Under the pieces are notes generated by a model. It did not search any database and was not told where the DNA came from. It saw nothing but the letters and a program-made list of their open reading frames with translations. Of a stretch of 64,000 nucleotides of DNA, positions 11,361 to 20,016 are shown piece after piece (position 1 is the first letter of the stretch; every line of letters starts with the position of its first letter). The position numbers were made by a program, and so were the translations under genes. This DNA is from Devosia sp. (GTDB lineage: Bacteria; Pseudomonadota; Alphaproteobacteria; Rhizobiales; Devosiaceae), in NCBI RefSeq assembly GCF_017307495.1, contig NZ_JAFKHE010000013.1, forward strand, positions 248,001-312,000, given 5' to 3'.

Positions 11361-11497
11361 GCCCCTCACCCCTCACCCGTCCCGGCTTCGCCGGTCCACC
11401 TTCTCCCCGACGGGGAGAGGAACAGTGCGATCACAGCACTCTCCGAATTCTTCTCCCCGTCGGGGAGAAGGTGGCGCGTAGCGCCGGATGAGGGGTG
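11361..11497. repeat. Palindromic intergenic repeat (family D)
   Basis: This two-armed element contains facing hairpins (CTCCCCGACGGGGAG and its partner CTCCCCGTCGGGGAGAAGG), with CCCCTCACCC-type outer ends. A close relative lies at 36731-36866. It occupies most of the 353-bp gap between the cyclase and ppk2 genes, where I see no small gene. Confidence 0.8.
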
Positions 11498-11575
11498 GCA
11501 GGCACGGAGCGCAGGGTAGCTCGCGGTTGAACCGGCACTTCCGCCTCCATCTCCGTGGGCGATGAGCGTAAAGAA

Positions 11576-11625
11576 GCTCCTCTCACCCGGCCTTCGGCCG
11601 ACCTCTCCCCCAAGGGAGAGGTGAC
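11576..11625. repeat. Family A repeat arm
   Basis: A single arm (CTCACCCGGCCTTCGGCCGA then CCTCTCCCCCAAGGGAGAGG) lies just downstream of the cyclase gene. It closely matches half of the element at 2490-2621. Confidence 0.75.
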
Positions 11626-11639
11626 GCAAGCGCCGAACC

Positions 11640-13403
11640 CTACGCCTCGGCCAGTCCCGCGAGCTTCAATCCTTCCAGCACCGCCTGCAGCCGGGTCGGG
11701 TCGCGCTGCGGCTGGCCGTCCCAGATCAGCTTCACCGTCACCCCGGGCGAGAGGCGCATCAGCGTCGCCAGGTGGCGCCTCGCCTCCTCGATGCGCCCCA
11801 GGTGGGCATCGGCCGCCGCCAGCATCCAGTAGGTGCAGACGAAGCTCGCATTGGCGGTCAGGCTGCGCTTGGCCCAGGCCAGCGCCTCCTCGTAGTCGCC
11901 GCGAACCATGTGGGCGTGCGCGATCGCCGTCAGCGGCCAGTGCGCGCCGTCGAGCGCGGGCGAGAGCCGGATGGCGTGCTCGCTATAGGCGATGGCATCC
12001 TCGATCCGCCCCAGGTGCAACTGCGCGATGCCGGCAAAGATCATCACCGTCAGGTTGTTGGGGTTGAGCGCCACCGCACGCCGGCTCAGCTCGAGGCCGC
12101 GGTCATAGTCCTTGAGGTTGTGGATCAGCATCATGCTGCCCAGGCTCAGGATCACCGCGTCGTCGCGCGCATGGGCGAGGGCACGCTCCACCAGCTCGAT
12201 GCCGCGCTGCTGGTCGTCGGCACCGATCGCCGGCCAGCCCTGCGCCGCGCGGTGCAGCATGGCGTTGCCGGCGTAGACCAGGTAGGTCGGGTTGTTCGGC
12301 TCGATCTGGATCGCCTTGAGCAGCAGTCCGATCGCCTCGGCATTGGCCGCCTCGGTCTGCGCCAGGTGCATCGGCAGCGCCCTGAGATACAGGTCATAGG
12401 CCTCGACGCTGTCCGGCCGCTCGCGCCGCGAACGCTCGATCTCGGCCCAGCGGATCGCCGGCTCGACGATCGAGGCCACCGTGCCGGTGATGCGATCCTG
12501 GAAGTCGAACACGTCCTCGAGCGTGCCGTCGAACTTGTCGGCCCACAGGTGCGCGCCGGTCGTCGCGTCGATCAGCTGCGCCGTGATCCTGAGCCGCTGC
12601 CCGGCGCGCCGGACGCTGCCCTCGAGCAGGTAGCGCACCCCCAGTTCCCTCGCCACCTGGCGCACGTCGACGGCCCGGCCCTTGTAGACGAAGCTCGAAT
12701 TGCGGGCGATGACGGCGAAGTCCTTGAACCGGCTCAGCGCCGTGATGATGTCCTCCACCACCCCGTCGGCGAAGTACTCCTCCTCGCTGTCCCCGCCCAT
12801 GTTGTCGAACGGCAGCACGGCGACGGATGGCCGGCGCGGGGTCACCGGCCCGAACTCTCGGCCCTTGGGCGCCGCGGCGCCTTCGGCCAGCACCTCGTAC
12901 ACCCGCACCGGCCGGGGGATGTTCTTGAGCTCGCGCTCGCCCATGTCGAGGAAGCCGGCCTTCATGCGGTCGCGCACCTCCTCGAACACCTTGCCCGAGA
13001 TGTAGATGCCGCCCGGATCGGCGATCTGCTGCAGCCGCGCCGCGATGTTGATGCCGTCGCCGTAGATATGGGCGTCGTCATGCACCACGTCGCCCTGGTT
13101 GATGCCGATGCGGAACACCAGACGTCGGTCAGGGGCCGTGCCGGCGTTGCGCTCGGCCATCAGCGCCTGCATGGCAAGGCCCGCCTCGACGGCGGAGACG
13201 ACACTGGCGAACTCGGCGACAAGTCCGTCGCCGGCCAGGTCGACGACGCGCCCGCCGTGCTTCTGCAGCAGCTGGATGACGGCGACCTGGTGACCCTTGA
13301 GGGCAGCGACGGTCCCGGCTTCGTCGATGCTCACCAGCGCGCTGTATCCTGCGACATCAGCGCATAACACCGCCACCAGGCGACGCGACAAAACCTGTTC
13401 CAT
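11640..13403 (-). CDS. Class III adenylate/guanylate cyclase with TPR repeats
   Basis: The product is 587 residues. Its N-terminal class III cyclase domain keeps both metal-binding aspartates (LCADVAGYSALVS and DLAGDGLVAEF) and the HIYGDGINIAARLQ helix, so cyclase activity is likely. A middle region (VAVLPFDNMGGDSEEEYFADGVVEDI ... LLEGSVRRAG) is the domain usually found in these multi-domain cyclases. About five tetratricopeptide repeats follow. No membrane segment is seen, so it is probably cytosolic. The second-messenger product cannot be told from sequence alone. Many rhizobial genomes hold large paralogous sets of this architecture. Confidence 0.9.
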   Translation of the reverse strand: MEQVLSRRLVAVLCADVAGYSALVSIDEAGTVAALKGHQVAVIQLLQKHGGRVVDLAGDGLVAEFASVVSAVEAGLAMQALMAERNAGTAPDRRLVFRIGINQGDVVHDDAHIYGDGINIAARLQQIADPGGIYISGKVFEEVRDRMKAGFLDMGERELKNIPRPVRVYEVLAEGAAAPKGREFGPVTPRRPSVAVLPFDNMGGDSEEEYFADGVVEDIITALSRFKDFAVIARNSSFVYKGRAVDVRQVARELGVRYLLEGSVRRAGQRLRITAQLIDATTGAHLWADKFDGTLEDVFDFQDRITGTVASIVEPAIRWAEIERSRRERPDSVEAYDLYLRALPMHLAQTEAANAEAIGLLLKAIQIEPNNPTYLVYAGNAMLHRAAQGWPAIGADDQQRGIELVERALAHARDDAVILSLGSMMLIHNLKDYDRGLELSRRAVALNPNNLTVMIFAGIAQLHLGRIEDAIAYSEHAIRLSPALDGAHWPLTAIAHAHMVRGDYEEALAWAKRSLTANASFVCTYWMLAAADAHLGRIEEARRHLATLMRLSPGVTVKLIWDGQPQRDPTRLQAVLEGLKLAGLAEA

Positions 13404-13478
13404 GTCCGCTTCCTAGGCGGCGTCGCCGCCCACTGTCCAAGGGTAAATCCTTGCAGCGTTACTTGGAAGTGGAAACCG

Positions 13479-13889
13479 CTACTGGCCTTTCGGGATCAGG
13501 CGGAAATCCGGCAGCTCGCGCAGCACCAGTTCCGGCCCGGCCGGCGAATAGACGACGAACAGCTGCATCGGCGCCGAACCGGTGTTGAGCGTCGAGTGGA
13601 ACCGGCTTTCCGGCACGAATACCGTGCAGCCCGGCCCGACCTTCTGCGTCACCGGCACGCCCTCCGGCGTTTCCACCATCTGCTCGCCCTCACCGGAAAT
13701 GACGAAGATGATCTCCTCGGCCCCCGGATGGTTGTGCCGGCTGTGTCCCTGTCCCGGCGGCAGGTCGACCACGCCGCCCGAAAACTTCCGCGCCCCGTTC
13801 ACCTCCGGCGCCACCGTCAGCGCCAGCCGCCCCCAGTCGAACCCGAACGCGCTGACGTCGCGCGGATAGACGAAATTGTTCTCGGCCAT
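13479..13889 (-). CDS. Cupin-domain protein
   Basis: This is a 136-residue single-cupin protein. The first cupin motif is visible as GQGHSRHNHPGAEEIIFVISG, with three histidines and a glutamate that could bind metal; the second motif (VGPGCTVFVPESRFHSTLNTG) supplies the last histidine. Substrate is not predictable: members include small oxygenases, isomerases and sugar-binding proteins. It has no obvious operon partner; a repeat element separates it from the next upstream gene on the same strand. Confidence 0.8.
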   Translation of the reverse strand: MAENNFVYPRDVSAFGFDWGRLALTVAPEVNGARKFSGGVVDLPPGQGHSRHNHPGAEEIIFVISGEGEQMVETPEGVPVTQKVGPGCTVFVPESRFHSTLNTGSAPMQLFVVYSPAGPELVLRELPDFRLIPKGQ

Positions 13890-13914
13890 GTGTTCCTTCT
13901 CCCACTGTTCACTT

Positions 13915-14024
13915 GGCGCCCCTCACCCCAACTCTCCCCAGAGGGGCGAGGGGGCGATGTGGCACCGCCGGTTCCCCTCGCGCCCCCTCGCCCCTCTGGG
14001 GAGAGGGCCAGGGTGAGGGGCGCC
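13915..14024. repeat. MITE-like palindromic repeat (family C)
   Basis: A 110-bp element has perfect 14-bp terminal inverted repeats (GGCGCCCCTCACCC at 13915-13928 and its complement at 14011-14024) and internal CTCCCCAGAGGGG hairpins. Relatives lie at 25904-26012 and 39151-39255. Confidence 0.85.
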
Positions 14025-14042
14025 CCACGCATCTGCGCTCGC

Positions 14043-14879
14043 CTACGCCCCCGTCCGCAATCCCTTAAACCCTTCGACCTGGGCCTTGATCGCCACTTCC
14101 ACCGGCAGCCGCTCCATCGAGCTCGCGCCGTAGAAGCCGTGGCAGCCCTTGACCCGGTCGAGCACGTATTTCGCATCATCCGGCATGGCGATCGGCCCGC
14201 CGTGGCAGAGCACGATCACATCCGGCTTCACCGATTTCGCTGCCGCCGCGATCGCCTCGATCTCGGCGCAGCACGCATCGAGCGATTTCGCCGCCGTCGC
14301 CCCGATGGCGCCGCCCGTCGTCACCCCCATATGCGCCACGACGATGTCGGCTCCGGCGCCGGCCATCGCCTTCGCCTCGTCGGTGTTGAACACATAGGGC
14401 GTGGTCAGCAGGTCCTGCCGGTGCGCCTCGGCGATCATGTCGACCTCGAGTCCGTAGCCCATGCCGGTTTCCTCGAAACTGACCCGCATCACGCCGTCGA
14501 ACAGCCCGATGGTGGGGAAGTTCTGCACGCCCGAGAACCCCATCGCCTTCAGTTCGGAGAGGAATTGTGGCATCAGCACGAACGGGTCGGTGCCGTTCAC
14601 CCCGGCCAGCACCGGTGTCTTCTTGACCACGGGCAGCACCTCGCGCGCCATCTCCCTGACGATCTCGTTGGCGTTGCCATAGGCGAGCAGCCCCGCCGCC
14701 GAGCCGCGCCCGGCCATGCGATAGCGCCCGGAATTGTAGATGATGATCAGGTCGATGCCGCCGGCCTCCTCGGCCTTGGCGGAGATGCCGGTGCCGGCCC
14801 CGCCGCCCACGATGGGCACGTGGCGCGCCACCATGTCGTGGAATTTCCTGAGGATGTCGGCGCGCGCGATCGCTGCCAT
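14043..14879 (-). CDS. Phosphoenolpyruvate-hydrolase-like TIM-barrel protein
   Basis: The 278-residue product belongs to the TIM-barrel family named PEP_hydrolase (PF09370), seen in the start [35 protein letters not shown], the GVNGTDPF loop, [10 protein letters not shown] and the [15 protein letters not shown] end. Enzymatic function in most organisms is not established. It starts 8 bases after the stop of the Tm-1-like gene and has an AGGAGG ribosome-binding site before ATG 14879, so the two form an operon. The plant protein Tm-1 carries these same two domains fused, which supports a joint function. Confidence 0.85.
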   Translation of the reverse strand: MAAIARADILRKFHDMVARHVPIVGGGAGTGISAKAEEAGGIDLIIIYNSGRYRMAGRGSAAGLLAYGNANEIVREMAREVLPVVKKTPVLAGVNGTDPFVLMPQFLSELKAMGFSGVQNFPTIGLFDGVMRVSFEETGMGYGLEVDMIAEAHRQDLLTTPYVFNTDEAKAMAGAGADIVVAHMGVTTGGAIGATAAKSLDACCAEIEAIAAAAKSVKPDVIVLCHGGPIAMPDDAKYVLDRVKGCHGFYGASSMERLPVEVAIKAQVEGFKGLRTGA

Positions 14880-14887
14880 GGGGCCTC

Positions 14888-16075
14888 CTATGCGGCGATT
14901 TCGGTGAACGCCGCGACGGCTGCGCCGGCGAATGCGGGGTCGTTGATGTGGCAGTCGAGCGTGATCAGCCGGCGGTTGGCGTTCCACTGCACGGTGCGCT
15001 CGATGGCGCCGAACAGCTCGGCGTCCGCCTCGGCATCGCGAAACGGGCCGCCTTCGATATCGAGCGCCGACACGCCGCGCAGGGGGATCAGCAACCGCAC
15101 CGGCCCCTCGCAGGCATTGAGCTTGGCCCCGATCCATTCGCCGATGGCGCGGCATTCGTCCGGCGTGGTGCGCATCAGCGTCACGTTGTCGTTGTGCGGA
15201 TAGAACAGCCGGCCCGCGAACCGCTCCGGCACCGTCGCCGGCGCCCAGAAATTGACCATGTCGCAGGCCCCGACCGAGCCGACATAGGGCACGCGCGTCC
15301 GCGCGATGGCATCGAGCCGCTCCGGTCCGGCCGGCAGCACGCCGCCGATCAGGTAGTCGGCCACCTCCGTCGTCGTGATGTCTATGACCCCGGTGATCAG
15401 CCCGGAATCGACCAGCATCTCCATGGTCTTGCCGCCCGTGCCGGTGGCATGGAACACCAGCGCCTCGACGCTCCCCGCCAGGTGCTCGACGATCTGCGTG
15501 ACGGCCGGCGTCGTCACCCCGAACATGGTGAGGCCGACGGCCATCTTCGTTGCCGGAGGGAGCACTTCGCCGCCGGCGCTCATGCCCACGATGGCCTGCG
15601 CCGCGTTTGACAGGATAACACGTGATATCCGATTGAGCCCGGCGAGGTCGGTGATCGACGGCACCATGACGACGTCGCTGACCCCGACATACGGGGCGAC
15701 GTCGCCCGAGGCGAGCGTCGACACCATGATTTTCGGCAGGCCGATCGGCAGCTTGCGCATGCCGGCGGTGATGATCGAGGTGCCGCCGCCTCCTCCGATG
15801 CCGATGATCCCGGCAATATCATTGCGTGTTATGATGAACGCTGCGAAGGCTGCTGCCATCCCCGCCACGGCGACGCCGCGATCCGTGCCCTCGAGCAATC
15901 CGGGCGGCCCGAAACTAGCAATCTCGGCCGCGCCCACCTCGGGCGGTATCGCCGGCGCGCGCGTTCCGACGTCCACCACCAGCGGGTCGCCGCCGAGGGC
16001 CCGGATGCGTTCGGCGAGAAAGGCGAGTTCCTCTCCCTTCGTGTCGGCCGTGCCGACCACATAGATGCGCTTCAT
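14888..16075 (-). CDS. Tm-1-like ATP-binding protein (UPF0261)
   Basis: The 395-residue product is a UPF0261/Tm-1-like protein. It opens with [20 protein letters not shown], the typical family start, followed by a glycine-rich loop ([13 protein letters not shown]) and the [18 protein letters not shown] motif. In tomato, Tm-1 inhibits replication of tomato mosaic virus and binds ATP; the bacterial role is unknown and probably metabolic. ATG 16075 has a good GGAGGAG ribosome-binding site. It precedes the TIM-barrel gene in one operon and is divergent from a TetR-family regulator 131 bases away, the likely local regulator. Confidence 0.88.
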   Translation of the reverse strand: MKRIYVVGTADTKGEELAFLAERIRALGGDPLVVDVGTRAPAIPPEVGAAEIASFGPPGLLEGTDRGVAVAGMAAAFAAFIITRNDIAGIIGIGGGGGTSIITAGMRKLPIGLPKIMVSTLASGDVAPYVGVSDVVMVPSITDLAGLNRISRVILSNAAQAIVGMSAGGEVLPPATKMAVGLTMFGVTTPAVTQIVEHLAGSVEALVFHATGTGGKTMEMLVDSGLITGVIDITTTEVADYLIGGVLPAGPERLDAIARTRVPYVGSVGACDMVNFWAPATVPERFAGRLFYPHNDNVTLMRTTPDECRAIGEWIGAKLNACEGPVRLLIPLRGVSALDIEGGPFRDAEADAELFGAIERTVQWNANRRLITLDCHINDPAFAGAAVAAFTEIAA

Positions 16076-16206
16076 CGGCGCTCCTCCCGCGCTCTTGTCG
16101 AGGCGACGTGGATGCTCCTCCATCCCGCCGCCGGCGCCCGTCGTCATGTCATGGCAGACCACGGGCGCCGTTGCAAAGCATTTTGAGATGTGCGTATCAT
16201 TTAGAT

Positions 16207-16839
16207 ATGGACGTCTCACCGACCGAAGAGATCCGGCCGACCGAACCGCGCGGCGCCAGGGCGCGTACGCGAAAGCTCATGCTGGAAACCGCCATCGGGC
16301 TGATGCAGCGGGGCCAGACCCCCTCCGTCAGCGACGTCGCCGAGGCGGCGCAGGTGTCCCGCGCCACCGCCTATCGCTACTTCCCGAGCCAGGCCGCCCT
16401 GGTGCATGCCGTGGTCGACGAGGCCCTCGGGCCGATCCTTGACTGGCGCAGCGACAGCACCGATGCCGAGGCGCGCGTCAACGAGCTGCTCACCCTCACC
16501 ATGCCCCGCGTGGTGGAGTTCGAGGCCACCTTCAAGGCCGCCCTTAAGCTGTCGCTCGAGCAGTGGGCGCAGCGCCGGGCCGGCACCCTGGGCGAGGAGC
16601 CGCCGTTCAAGCGCGGCCACCGCGTTCACATGCTGCAACTGGCGATAGCGCCGCTCAAGTCTAGGCTGCCGGAAGCCAAGTTTCAGCGCCTGGCCATGGC
16701 CCTGTCGCTCGTCTACGGCCTCGAAGTTCTTATTGTTCTCAAAGACTTGTGGGGTGCTGAGTTCGACGCGATGCAAGACGTTGCGACCTGGGCGGCCGGC
16801 GCTTTGGTGCGCGCTGCCGTTGCCGACGCAGGTACTTGA
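16207..16839 (+). CDS. TetR-family transcriptional regulator
   Basis: This is a 210-residue regulator. The N-terminal helix-turn-helix is clear (SVSDVAEAAQVSRATAYRYFPSQAALVHAVVDEAL, about residues 38-72), while the C-terminal ligand domain has no recognisable family. It could repress the divergent Tm-1-like operon, the downstream sugar ABC operon, or both. The intergenic region at 16076-16206 holds only a weak dyad (TGAGATGTGCGTATCA, about 16182-16200), while a strong 14-bp palindrome lies 50 bases downstream of the gene, before the ABC operon. ATG 16207 was chosen as the N-terminus just ahead of the HTH. Confidence 0.9.
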   Translation: MDVSPTEEIRPTEPRGARARTRKLMLETAIGLMQRGQTPSVSDVAEAAQVSRATAYRYFPSQAALVHAVVDEALGPILDWRSDSTDAEARVNELLTLTMPRVVEFEATFKAALKLSLEQWAQRRAGTLGEEPPFKRGHRVHMLQLAIAPLKSRLPEAKFQRLAMALSLVYGLEVLIVLKDLWGAEFDAMQDVATWAAGALVRAAVADAGT

Positions 16840-16889
16840 TAGCGCTGCGGGAAACGATTTTCCCAGCCGGCGTATCAACTATCGGAAAT

Positions 16890-16903
16890 GCTAGCATGTT
16901 AGC
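16890..16903. promoter_or_regulatory. Putative operator, GCTARCATGTYAGC palindrome
   Basis: GCTAGCATGTTAGC is a 14-bp palindrome with one mismatched pair. A TTGACG hexamer (16904-16909) directly abuts it and could be a -35 element for the ABC transporter operon. The same consensus occurs at 29785-29798 upstream of the MFS gene. The regulator is not proven; the TetR gene immediately upstream is the nearest candidate. Confidence 0.55.
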
Positions 16904-16909
16904 TTGACG

Positions 16910-17172
16910 AGGCCGGCAAAACGTAGAAACACTAGACGGAGATCACGTCGGTCGGAGGAGGACTTAAGTGCGACGGGCGCCGAGGGGGCGCCACCGCGGG
17001 CTGCTTTGGGAGAAGCGGGCCTGCCGATCGGGATTTCCGACGTCGCGACGAAAACGACTGGCCCTTCGTGCTTGGGAGAGCCCGGCCGGTCGCTGCTGAA
17101 TGCCCCCGGCAAGGAGGAGGGGCGCGGGGCTGGTGTCGCAGCCGGTCTCACGAGCGCTAGAGGGAGGACCAT
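16910..17172 (+). other. Long GC-rich leader before the ABC operon
   Basis: No convincing gene is seen in this stretch of about 260 bases. It contains paired GGCGCC sites around 16980-17000 and several possible short stems, and ends with a good ribosome-binding site (AGAGGGAGGACC) before ATG 17173. If transcription starts near the operator at 16890, the mRNA would carry an unusually long 5' leader. Confidence 0.4.
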
Positions 17173-18459
17173 ATGCGCGTTCTAGGGAAGGGCATGCTGG
17201 CCGGTCTCGGCCTGATGCTTGCGTCGAGCACGTCCGTGCTGGCGCAGGAGCTGACGATTTTCTGGGCCGAGTGGGACCCGGCCAACTACCTGCAGGAACT
17301 GGTCAACGATTACACCGCCGAGACGGGCGTCACCGTCACGGTGCAGACCACGCCCTGGTCGGACTTCCAGACCAAGACCTTCGCCGAGCTCAACGCCCAT
17401 GGCGACGCCTACGACATGGTCGTCGGCGACAGCCAGTGGCTGGGCGCGGCCTCGGAGGGTGGCCACTACGTCGACCTGACGAGCTTCATCACCGACAACG
17501 GCATCGACAAGTCGTTCGTGCCGGCGACGCTGCAATACTACAGCCAGTATGGCGGCAAGTACTGGTCCGTTCCGCTCGAGGGCGATGCCAACGGCTGGGC
17601 CTATCGCAAGGACTGGTTCGAGGACCCCAAGGAAAAGGAAGCGTTCAAGGCCAAGTACGGCTACGACCTCGATATCCCCAAGGACTACAAGCAGCTGACC
17701 GACATCGCCGAGTTCTTCACCCGGCCGGCCGAGAACAAGTACGGCGTGGCGCTCTACACCCAGACCGCCTACGACGCGATGGCCATGGGTGTCGAGCAGA
17801 CCATCTTCACCTGGGGCGGCGACCTCGGCGACTACGCCAGCAAGAAGGTCGACGGCATCCTCAATTCCGACAAGAACATCGCCGCGCTCGAGGCCTACCG
17901 CAAGCTCTACACCTTCACGCCGCCGAACTGGAACCAGGCCTTCTTCGTCGAGAACAACCAGGCCTTCACCGAAGGGCTGGTGGCGATGGCGATGAACTAC
18001 TTCGCCTTCTTCCCGGCGCTGGCCAACGAGGCGACCAACCCGCACGCCAAGGACACCGGCTACTTCGCCAACCCGCCGGGCCCGAACGGCGACCAGCACG
18101 CCGCCCTCGGCGGCCAGGGCATCTCGATCATCAGCTATTCCAAGAACCAGGACGAGGCGAAGAAATTCCTCCAGTGGTTCATCCGCGACGACGTGCAGCA
18201 GAAGTGGGCCGACCTCGGTGGCTATACCTGCTCGGCGGCGGTGCTGAACTCCGAGAAGTTCCTCAAGGCCACGCCCTACAACCAGGCGTTCGCCGACTCC
18301 ATGAAGATCGTCAAGGACTTCTGGGCCAACCCGGTCTTCGCGGACATGCTGTTCCAGATGAACGACCGCCTGCACCCCTACATCACCACGGGTGAAGGCA
18401 GCGCCAAGGCCGCGCTCGATGCGCTGGCCGGCGACTGGAACAAGACGCTCGGCAACTGA
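17173..18459 (+). CDS. ABC transporter extracellular sugar-binding protein
   Basis: The 428-residue periplasmic protein delivers a carbohydrate to the following ABC transporter. A signal peptide with likely cleavage after VLA (residue 24) precedes ELTIFWAEWDPANYLQEL, the start of a family 1 (MalE-like) binding fold. Acidic and tryptophan residues typical of sugar clefts are abundant. The ligand is unknown; adjacent epimerases, a dehydrogenase and a lactonase suggest a hexose derivative, polyol or keto-sugar. The gene is first of the operon, with a 10-bp hairpin (18476-18498) between it and the first permease gene. Confidence 0.93.
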   Translation: MRVLGKGMLAGLGLMLASSTSVLAQELTIFWAEWDPANYLQELVNDYTAETGVTVTVQTTPWSDFQTKTFAELNAHGDAYDMVVGDSQWLGAASEGGHYVDLTSFITDNGIDKSFVPATLQYYSQYGGKYWSVPLEGDANGWAYRKDWFEDPKEKEAFKAKYGYDLDIPKDYKQLTDIAEFFTRPAENKYGVALYTQTAYDAMAMGVEQTIFTWGGDLGDYASKKVDGILNSDKNIAALEAYRKLYTFTPPNWNQAFFVENNQAFTEGLVAMAMNYFAFFPALANEATNPHAKDTGYFANPPGPNGDQHAALGGQGISIISYSKNQDEAKKFLQWFIRDDVQQKWADLGGYTCSAAVLNSEKFLKATPYNQAFADSMKIVKDFWANPVFADMLFQMNDRLHPYITTGEGSAKAALDALAGDWNKTLGN

Positions 18460-18475
18460 GCCCGCGTGAACCAAT

Positions 18476-18498
18476 GGACCGGGGCCTCGCCCCGGTCC
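18476..18498 (+). other. Intercistronic stem-loop after the binding-protein gene
   Basis: GGACCGGGGC (18476-18485) pairs perfectly with 18489-18498 across a CTC loop. No T-run follows. Such hairpins after binding-protein genes commonly protect the upstream mRNA and raise binding-protein levels over the membrane components. Similar hairpins follow the TRAP and Pst binding-protein genes in this window. Confidence 0.6.
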
Positions 18499-18524
18499 GC
18501 ACCACTCAGCACCAGGGGGAACAA

Positions 18525-19421
18525 TTGGCTGTCCTTGCGACGCTCGATTCCGGTTCGCGGGCTGCCGCTCGCGGGTGGAGCGACCTCACCATCCGCAACG
18601 CCTTCATCCTGCCGACGATCGCGTTCCTCATCATCTTCAACATCTTCCCGCTGCTCTACTCGCTCGGCTTTTCCTTCACCCAGTTCCGCGTCTCGCTGAA
18701 CAAGCCGGCCGAGTTCGTCGGCATCCAGAACTATGCCGACCTGCTCGCCGATCCGGCCATCTGGCGCAGCTTCACCACCACCGCGCAGTACGTGATCGTC
18801 TCGGTCGGCGGCCAGATGATCGTCGGCTTCGGCCTCGCCCTGCTGCTCAACCGCCCGTTCAAGTTCAAGGGCCTCGTCACGACGCTGCTGATGCTGCCCA
18901 TGATGCTGTCGCCGGCCGTGGTCGGGCTGTTCTGGAAGCTGCTCTACGATCCGAGCTGGGGCCCGATCAACTACGCCCTCGGGCTGGGCAAGTTCGAGTG
19001 GCTGTCCAACCGCGTCAACGCGCTGTTCGCCGTCGCCATCACCGATATCTGGATGTGGTCGCCCTTCGTCATGCTGCTGTCGCTGGCCGGGCTCTCCGCC
19101 ATCCCCAAGAGCCTCTACGAGGCCGCTGCCATCGATCGCGCCGGCTGGTGGTACACCTTCCGCCGCATCACCCTGCCACTGGTCTCCCCGCTGCTGCTGA
19201 TCGCGCTGATCTTCCGCACCATGGAAGCGTTCAAGGCCTTCGACCTGCCCTTCATCATGTCGACAGCCAGCGTCGAGACCATCGCCATCAAGCTCTACCA
19301 GATGGCCTTCCAGGGCTGGGACACCGGCCGCGCCTCGGCGCTCGCCTACATCGTGCTGATCGTCGTGCTGTGCATCACCAACATCTACGTGAAGTACCTC
19401 AACCGGGTGAAGGAGCGCTGA
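18525..19421 (+). CDS. Carbohydrate ABC transporter permease (MalF-type)
   Basis: The product is about 298 residues with six predicted membrane segments, starting IRNAFILPTIAFLIIFNIFPLLYSLGFSF. The cytoplasmic EAA loop that contacts the ATPase is visible as YEAAAIDRAGWWYTFRRITLPL. A TTG start at 18525 was chosen because a GGGGGA ribosome-binding site lies a few bases upstream; the frame is open for 17 further codons upstream but those overlap the hairpin. It pairs with the MalG-type permease at 20017, from which it is separated by the inserted DUF559 gene. Confidence 0.92.
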   Translation: MAVLATLDSGSRAAARGWSDLTIRNAFILPTIAFLIIFNIFPLLYSLGFSFTQFRVSLNKPAEFVGIQNYADLLADPAIWRSFTTTAQYVIVSVGGQMIVGFGLALLLNRPFKFKGLVTTLLMLPMMLSPAVVGLFWKLLYDPSWGPINYALGLGKFEWLSNRVNALFAVAITDIWMWSPFVMLLSLAGLSAIPKSLYEAAAIDRAGWWYTFRRITLPLVSPLLLIALIFRTMEAFKAFDLPFIMSTASVETIAIKLYQMAFQGWDTGRASALAYIVLIVVLCITNIYVKYLNRVKER

Positions 19422-19422
19422 G

Positions 19423-20016
19423 ATGGCTCATCGTCAATACTCGCGGCCATCGCCTCCCTCCCCCTTGAGGGGAGGGATTGAGGGAGGGGGTGGTGCAGTC
19501 GGCACTGACGAGACGGCAGACGCAATCTTCGCCAATGCCCGCCACCTCCGCAGCCGAAACGTCACTCGTGCCCGCCAACTGCGAACGGTAGCCACACCGC
19601 CCGAACGACACATGTGGAAGCTGCTCCGCTCGTTCACGGACCACAAGTTCCGCCGCCAGGTTCCGATCGGCGCATACATCGTCGATTTCGCCTGCCATCA
19701 GGCGAAGCTGATCGTTGAGCTCGACGGCGAGACCCATTTCACCGCGCAAGCCATCGAGCGAGACCGGGCCCGAACAGCATGGCTGAACGCAGCCGGCTAT
19801 CGCGTCATCCGCTTCACCAACAGCGACATCATTACCAAACCGGACGGAGTGTGGACAACCATTGACGCCATCCTCGCCGGCCTGCCCCCCTCCCCCCTGA
19901 GGGGAGGGGTTGGGGGTGGGGGTCCATCGGCGATCACCGCACCACCCCCACCCTCGATCCCTCCCCTCAGGGGGGAGGGAGGCGACAGCGCCGCAACATC
20001 GGAAAGGGAGGCGTAG
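19423..20016 (+). CDS. DUF559 (PD-(D/E)XK-like) endonuclease-family protein, repeat-bounded
   Basis: The 197-residue product contains a DUF559 core of about residues 35-145, related to Vsr-like and restriction-endonuclease folds. The probable catalytic motif is YIVDFACHQAKLIVELDGETH. The first ~20 codons and last ~38 codons are translated palindromic repeat arms (PPSPLRGGIEGGGG and PPSPLRGGVGGGGP), so the gene is framed by family B repeats. It begins 2 bases after the upstream permease stop, using that gene's AGGAG region, and its stop abuts the ATG of the next permease. It thus looks like a cassette inserted into an ABC operon while keeping translation coupled. Biological role is unknown. 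Confidence 0.85.
   Translation: MAHRQYSRPSPPSPLRGGIEGGGGAVGTDETADAIFANARHLRSRNVTRARQLRTVATPPERHMWKLLRSFTDHKFRRQVPIGAYIVDFACHQAKLIVELDGETHFTAQAIERDRARTAWLNAAGYRVIRFTNSDIITKPDGVWTTIDAILAGLPPSPLRGGVGGGGPSAITAPPPPSIPPLRGEGGDSAATSEREA
19455..19495. repeat. Family B repeat arm at the 5' end of the DUF559 gene
   Basis: A single arm (CCTCCCTCCCCCTTGAGGGG and GAGGGATTGAGGGAGGGGGT) lies within codons 11-24 of the DUF559 gene. Confidence 0.85.
19885..19985. repeat. Family B two-armed repeat at the 3' end of the DUF559 gene
   Basis: Two facing CTCCCC..GGGGAG hairpins are joined by the family linker (GGGGGTCCATCGGCGATCAC). The whole element is translated as the C-terminus of the DUF559 protein. The stop codon lies about 30 bases further on. 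Confidence 0.85.

Noticed and set aside
16182-16200. Dyad TGAGATGTGCGTATCA as the TetR operator
   Set aside because: Only five of eight base pairs match, so it is too weak to list as an operator, although its position between divergent genes is suitable.
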